From: Bacteroidales bacterium UBA1180
GTDB lineage: Bacteria > Bacteroidota > Bacteroidia > Bacteroidales > Paludibacteraceae
Length of the DNA: 64,000 nt
NCBI GenBank assembly: GCA_002310195.1
Contig: DBYS01000008.1
Coordinates: 63,651-127,650, forward strand
Reading direction: 5' to 3'
Position numbers and translations under genes: made by a program. Below, piece after piece: positions 61,032 through 64,000 of the stretch (its first letter is position 1; each line of letters opens with the position of its first letter). The notes under the pieces were generated by a model. That model saw only the letters and a list, made by a program, of their open reading frames with translations, did no database searches and was not told the DNA's origin.

Positions 61032-63833
61032 ATGAAGAAACTATTTTCTCTTCTCGCTGCTGTGCTGTTTGCCGGCAGTATGATGGCCGCAGTAGGTAAT
61101 TTATATTACACGGCCACATTCCTAAAAGGAACTTCTGCTAATGGCGACAACATTAGCGACTACTCCAAAACAGGTACTTATACCACAAATGGTATGAGTT
61201 GGACTATTCCTGGTAATAATACCAATGGAGATTATATCCGCATTGGTGGTAAATCGCTCAACAATGTGGACAGATCAATTACAAGTCAGGCAGTTATGGG
61301 AGATGATATTGCTAAGCTGGTCATCTCACATGCGGGCATTTCGCGCACCGACGTAAGCGTTCCGAAAGTGACAGTAACTGTGGCAAGCGACGCAAACTTT
61401 CAGAACGATGTAGTATCAACCGTTGTTACTGCAGAGAATGGGGATTATGCACTTGCGAAAAGCACAGCAGGTACGATAGAAATTCTGCCGGCATCGGGTA
61501 AATGGAATAAAAATAGTTATTACAAAGTAACTTTTACTGTTTCTAATTCCTCTAGCAGTAATGGTGGATTAGATGTTAAGTCATTAGCATTTTATTCCTA
61601 TCTGGATGCCTCTGCTCCTTCTATTACTGCAGAGAAAGTTAATTTTGACTTGTGCTTGACACAGACGGGAAGTGTGGAGAAGACTGCTGAATTGGTAGTA
61701 ACAGGTGCTAACTTGACGAATGCTATTACCTATTCCGTTAATGGTGCAAATACGTCTGTAACCGGTGATCTGACAACTACCGGAGGAACCTTGAATGTAA
61801 AATTTAGCGCGAATGCTGATGGTGAATACTCAGATACGATTATTTTGACATCCGGAACCCTCACTCAGAAAGTAGCAGTTGAGGCTGTCGTGTTAACTAC
61901 GGCCGGTAACGGATCGAAGGAGGCTCCGTTCTCAGTAGCAGATGTTGTGAAAATCAATAATCGTTTGCCTCTCTCTGAGAAGTATTGGGTACAAGGTTAT
62001 ATGGTAGGTTGCGCTGCTAATGGCGGAGAATTGGCGGCTAGTTTGGCAGCTACTAACGTTGCACTTGGCGATGCGGCTGACCAAACAACCAATTGCGTGC
62101 CCGTAGAACTCCCGAGTGGAGACATCCGTACCGCGCTTAACTTGGTGGATAATGCTGGTTACGTAGGACGTCAGGTGAAAGTTTATGGACAATTGATTTC
62201 GTATTTCCTATTTACCGGAGTAAAAGCTATTTCTGATTACGAATTAATAGCGCTTCCAGTTGACCTGCGCATGGAAGGTGCTTACAAGATCGGTGGCGAA
62301 GGTGCTGACTATGCTAAGCTCTCTGACGCTATCACAGCTCTTGAGACCAACGGAATGTCAGGCGACGTAGATCTTCTGATCTGCGCAGACCTTGCTGAGA
62401 ATGTGAACATAGGTGTTACCAACAATTCTGAATATACTCTGACTATCCGTCCGGACAAGGCAGAGAAACGTACTATCACCTATGGTGACCAAGACGATAA
62501 CGCCGGTCCTTCAGGACACATTCTTGTAGGTGCGCTGATGGCAAAAGACTTCAACACCACTCTTGCTACCAAGAATGTTTGGTTCGACGGCTCTGTAGAC
62601 GGCGAAGGCCAGTATCTTGAGATCCGCGCAGGAGCTGTTGGCGGACGTACTATCGTATTCTACGGTGATGTTACCAACTCAGGTATCAAGAACTGCCGTA
62701 TCATCAATCCGCGTGCAACCGGTACTAACTATGCTGTAGAAATCCGTACAGAGAAGAGTACTGACAAACGTCCTGTTGGAATAGTTGTTGAGAACAACTA
62801 CATCGAGGACAATGGTTCGGCTAATACGCAGGCTATCCAATTCAACGGCTCGCAGTCTGCTACAGCTGATGGCAAACCGAAAGATGTTGTAATACGTAAC
62901 AATGAGATCGTAGCTAATCTGCGCGGTATATTCTTCAACGGCGCAGAGAATGCAGTAATCGAGGGTAATACCTTCCGTCTGGCTAAGGCATCGGCCGGAT
63001 TCCTTGCTCACGGTATCATGGGTAATGCACAGAAGGGTACAATCATCGTTCGCGGTAACAAGTTCCTTGAACTCGGCACTATGAATGTTTCGGCTGGTGA
63101 GTATGGTATTTGCGGTATCACCGCTTCCGGTAATGCTGACGTTTGGGTAATCGAGAACAACGTATTCGCAGGTCTTGACGCCAAGGCTGACGTGGCAGGT
63201 AAGATTGTCACGCTTCGTTATGTTCGCTGCGGTGACTCTTGTGTTGTTCGCAACAACACCTTCCATCTGCCTGCTCAGACCTACAAACCCGCTACAGATC
63301 TTGTAGCTGCTCAGGCTGTTACCTGCTTGTGGCTCGCCGGTACAAAGTTGTATATTGCCGAGAATAACCTCCTCGTTTCTGAAGAGACTGAGGCTAACAA
63401 CTCGCTCATCCGCGGTGCTTTGAACGAGAATGTTAAGAACAACGTATTCTTCCACAAGGGCGGTAATGCTGCTATCCTCGCAGGTGCAGTTGTTGCAGCT
63501 GACTCTGCCGCATTCTTCGCCGAAGGTGCTAACGAAGGTTCGAAGTGGGCTGAGCCTAAGTTCGCTGACGCTGCTAACGGTGACTTCGCAATTGCCGAGT
63601 ACAACGAGAATCTTATCGTTCCGCGTTCGGAGGCCGTGCTGAAGGATATCGAGAACAAGGATCGTCGTGAGAATACCTATGCAGGTGCATACGAAGGTCC
63701 GGATAAGAGCCCGGGCGATGCAATCGACAACATCGAGCTCAGCGAAGGTGCACAAAAGCTCTTCCGCGACGGCGAAGTGCTGATCATCCGCGACGGCAAG
63801 ACCTACAACATGATGGGTCAGATCGTTAAGTAA
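61032..63833 (+). CDS. Exported protein with jelly-roll, Ig-like, OB-fold and beta-helix domains
   Basis: Secreted protein of 933 residues; signal peptide about 1-19. Modules in order: a jelly-roll-like domain (about 20-195, LYYTATFLKGTSANGDNIS), an Ig/BACON-like domain (about 200-290, KVNFDLCLTQTGSVEKTAEL), an OB-fold domain of DUF6359 type (about 295-410, KYWVQGYMVGCAANGGELA ... GRQVKVYGQLISYF), and a right-handed beta-helix (about 415-880) with repeats such as VVIRNNEIVANLRGIFFNG and AVIEGNTFRLAKAS. The tail is LFRDGEVLIIRDGKTYNMMG. The first 400 residues are encoded by AT-richer DNA than the helix part. It may bind or cleave a polysaccharide; no catalytic residues are evident. Confidence 0.82.
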   Translation: MKKLFSLLAAVLFAGSMMAAVGNLYYTATFLKGTSANGDNISDYSKTGTYTTNGMSWTIPGNNTNGDYIRIGGKSLNNVDRSITSQAVMGDDIAKLVISHAGISRTDVSVPKVTVTVASDANFQNDVVSTVVTAENGDYALAKSTAGTIEILPASGKWNKNSYYKVTFTVSNSSSSNGGLDVKSLAFYSYLDASAPSITAEKVNFDLCLTQTGSVEKTAELVVTGANLTNAITYSVNGANTSVTGDLTTTGGTLNVKFSANADGEYSDTIILTSGTLTQKVAVEAVVLTTAGNGSKEAPFSVADVVKINNRLPLSEKYWVQGYMVGCAANGGELAASLAATNVALGDAADQTTNCVPVELPSGDIRTALNLVDNAGYVGRQVKVYGQLISYFLFTGVKAISDYELIALPVDLRMEGAYKIGGEGADYAKLSDAITALETNGMSGDVDLLICADLAENVNIGVTNNSEYTLTIRPDKAEKRTITYGDQDDNAGPSGHILVGALMAKDFNTTLATKNVWFDGSVDGEGQYLEIRAGAVGGRTIVFYGDVTNSGIKNCRIINPRATGTNYAVEIRTEKSTDKRPVGIVVENNYIEDNGSANTQAIQFNGSQSATADGKPKDVVIRNNEIVANLRGIFFNGAENAVIEGNTFRLAKASAGFLAHGIMGNAQKGTIIVRGNKFLELGTMNVSAGEYGICGITASGNADVWVIENNVFAGLDAKADVAGKIVTLRYVRCGDSCVVRNNTFHLPAQTYKPATDLVAAQAVTCLWLAGTKLYIAENNLLVSEETEANNSLIRGALNENVKNNVFFHKGGNAAILAGAVVAADSAAFFAEGANEGSKWAEPKFADAANGDFAIAEYNENLIVPRSEAVLKDIENKDRRENTYAGAYEGPDKSPGDAIDNIELSEGAQKLFRDGEVLIIRDGKTYNMMGQIVK

Positions 63834-63848
63834 ATCTGTTGTGTCCCG

Positions 63849-63872
63849 AGGGCGCGGGTTTTCCCGCGCCCT
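63849..63872. terminator. GC-rich hairpin after the 61032 gene
   Basis: AGGGCGCGGG-TTTT-CCCGCGCCCT, a perfect 10 bp stem with a TTTT loop and no following T tract. It likely ends the transcript before the tRNA. Confidence 0.7.
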
Positions 63873-63926
63873 GCGGAACGCAATAATTCAAAGCGTTAGC
63901 CGCCGTTTATGGTTGCGCTGACGCGC

Positions 63927-63999
63927 GGGGCATTAGCTCATCTGGTAGAGCGTAACGTTCGCAATGTTAAGGTAAGGGGTTCGAGTCCCCTATGCTCCA
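63927..63999 (+). tRNA. tRNA-Ala (anticodon CGC)
   Basis: All four arms fold. Acceptor GGGGCAT/ATGCTCC contains the G3-U70 wobble that marks tRNA-Ala. The D arm is GCTC/GAGC; the anticodon stem TAACG/TGTTA holds loop TTCGCAA, giving anticodon CGC (codon GCG). The T arm is AGGGG-TTCGAGT-CCCCT. A at 63999 is the discriminator; the window ends one base later, so an encoded CCA cannot be judged. Confidence 0.95.
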
Positions 64000-64000
64000 C

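Overview
The window is a chromosomal piece of a Bacteroidota genome, most likely order Bacteroidales; the family cannot be named from this sequence. The evidence is a SusC/SusD pair, proteins with type IX secretion (T9SS) C-terminal domains, a C10 cysteine peptidase, a serine palmitoyltransferase, and ten promoters of the Bacteroidota form TTTG-N20-TAnnTTTG. Gene density is high. Only one gene-free stretch exceeds 300 bases (60644-61031). No rRNA, CRISPR array, phage or transposase gene was seen.

Left part (1-10.8 kb), mostly minus strand: a tight cell-wall and division cluster reads leftwards: an AmgK-like sugar kinase fused to a RapZ C-terminal domain, a MurU-like nucleotidyltransferase, a diacylglycerol-kinase-family lipid kinase, rsmH, ftsL-like, ftsI and murE. 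A divergent TonB-dependent receptor and a convergent menaquinone methyltransferase (ubiE/menG) follow.

Accessory block 1 (10.8-34.2 kb, plus strand): a run of exported proteins. It contains a small T9SS cargo, an OmpA-type protein, a barrel-only relative, two tandem ~1000-residue modular proteins, a 2882-residue protein alternating jelly-roll-like and fibronectin-III modules, a C10 peptidase, a second OmpA-type protein and a cation diffusion facilitator. Shared modules and C-terminal tails tie these proteins together.

Middle (34.2-44.1 kb): a minus-strand group (PRiA4-like protein, miaA, a GH53 endo-galactanase lipoprotein, a secreted OB-fold protein), then a plus-strand sphingolipid pair (serine palmitoyltransferase and a short-chain dehydrogenase), a TPR/PD40 protein, and two membrane proteins.

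Accessory block 2 (44.2-63.8 kb, plus strand): a GHL10 glycosyl hydrolase, a 1283-residue protein with an N-acetylmuramoyl-L-alanine amidase domain, SusC, SusD, a SusE-position lipoprotein, and two large beta-helix proteins. The pairing of an amidase with a DigH-related hydrolase next to SusC/SusD suggests, as a hypothesis, a system for harvesting peptidoglycan or another amino-sugar glycan. A tRNA-Ala(CGC) lies at the right edge.
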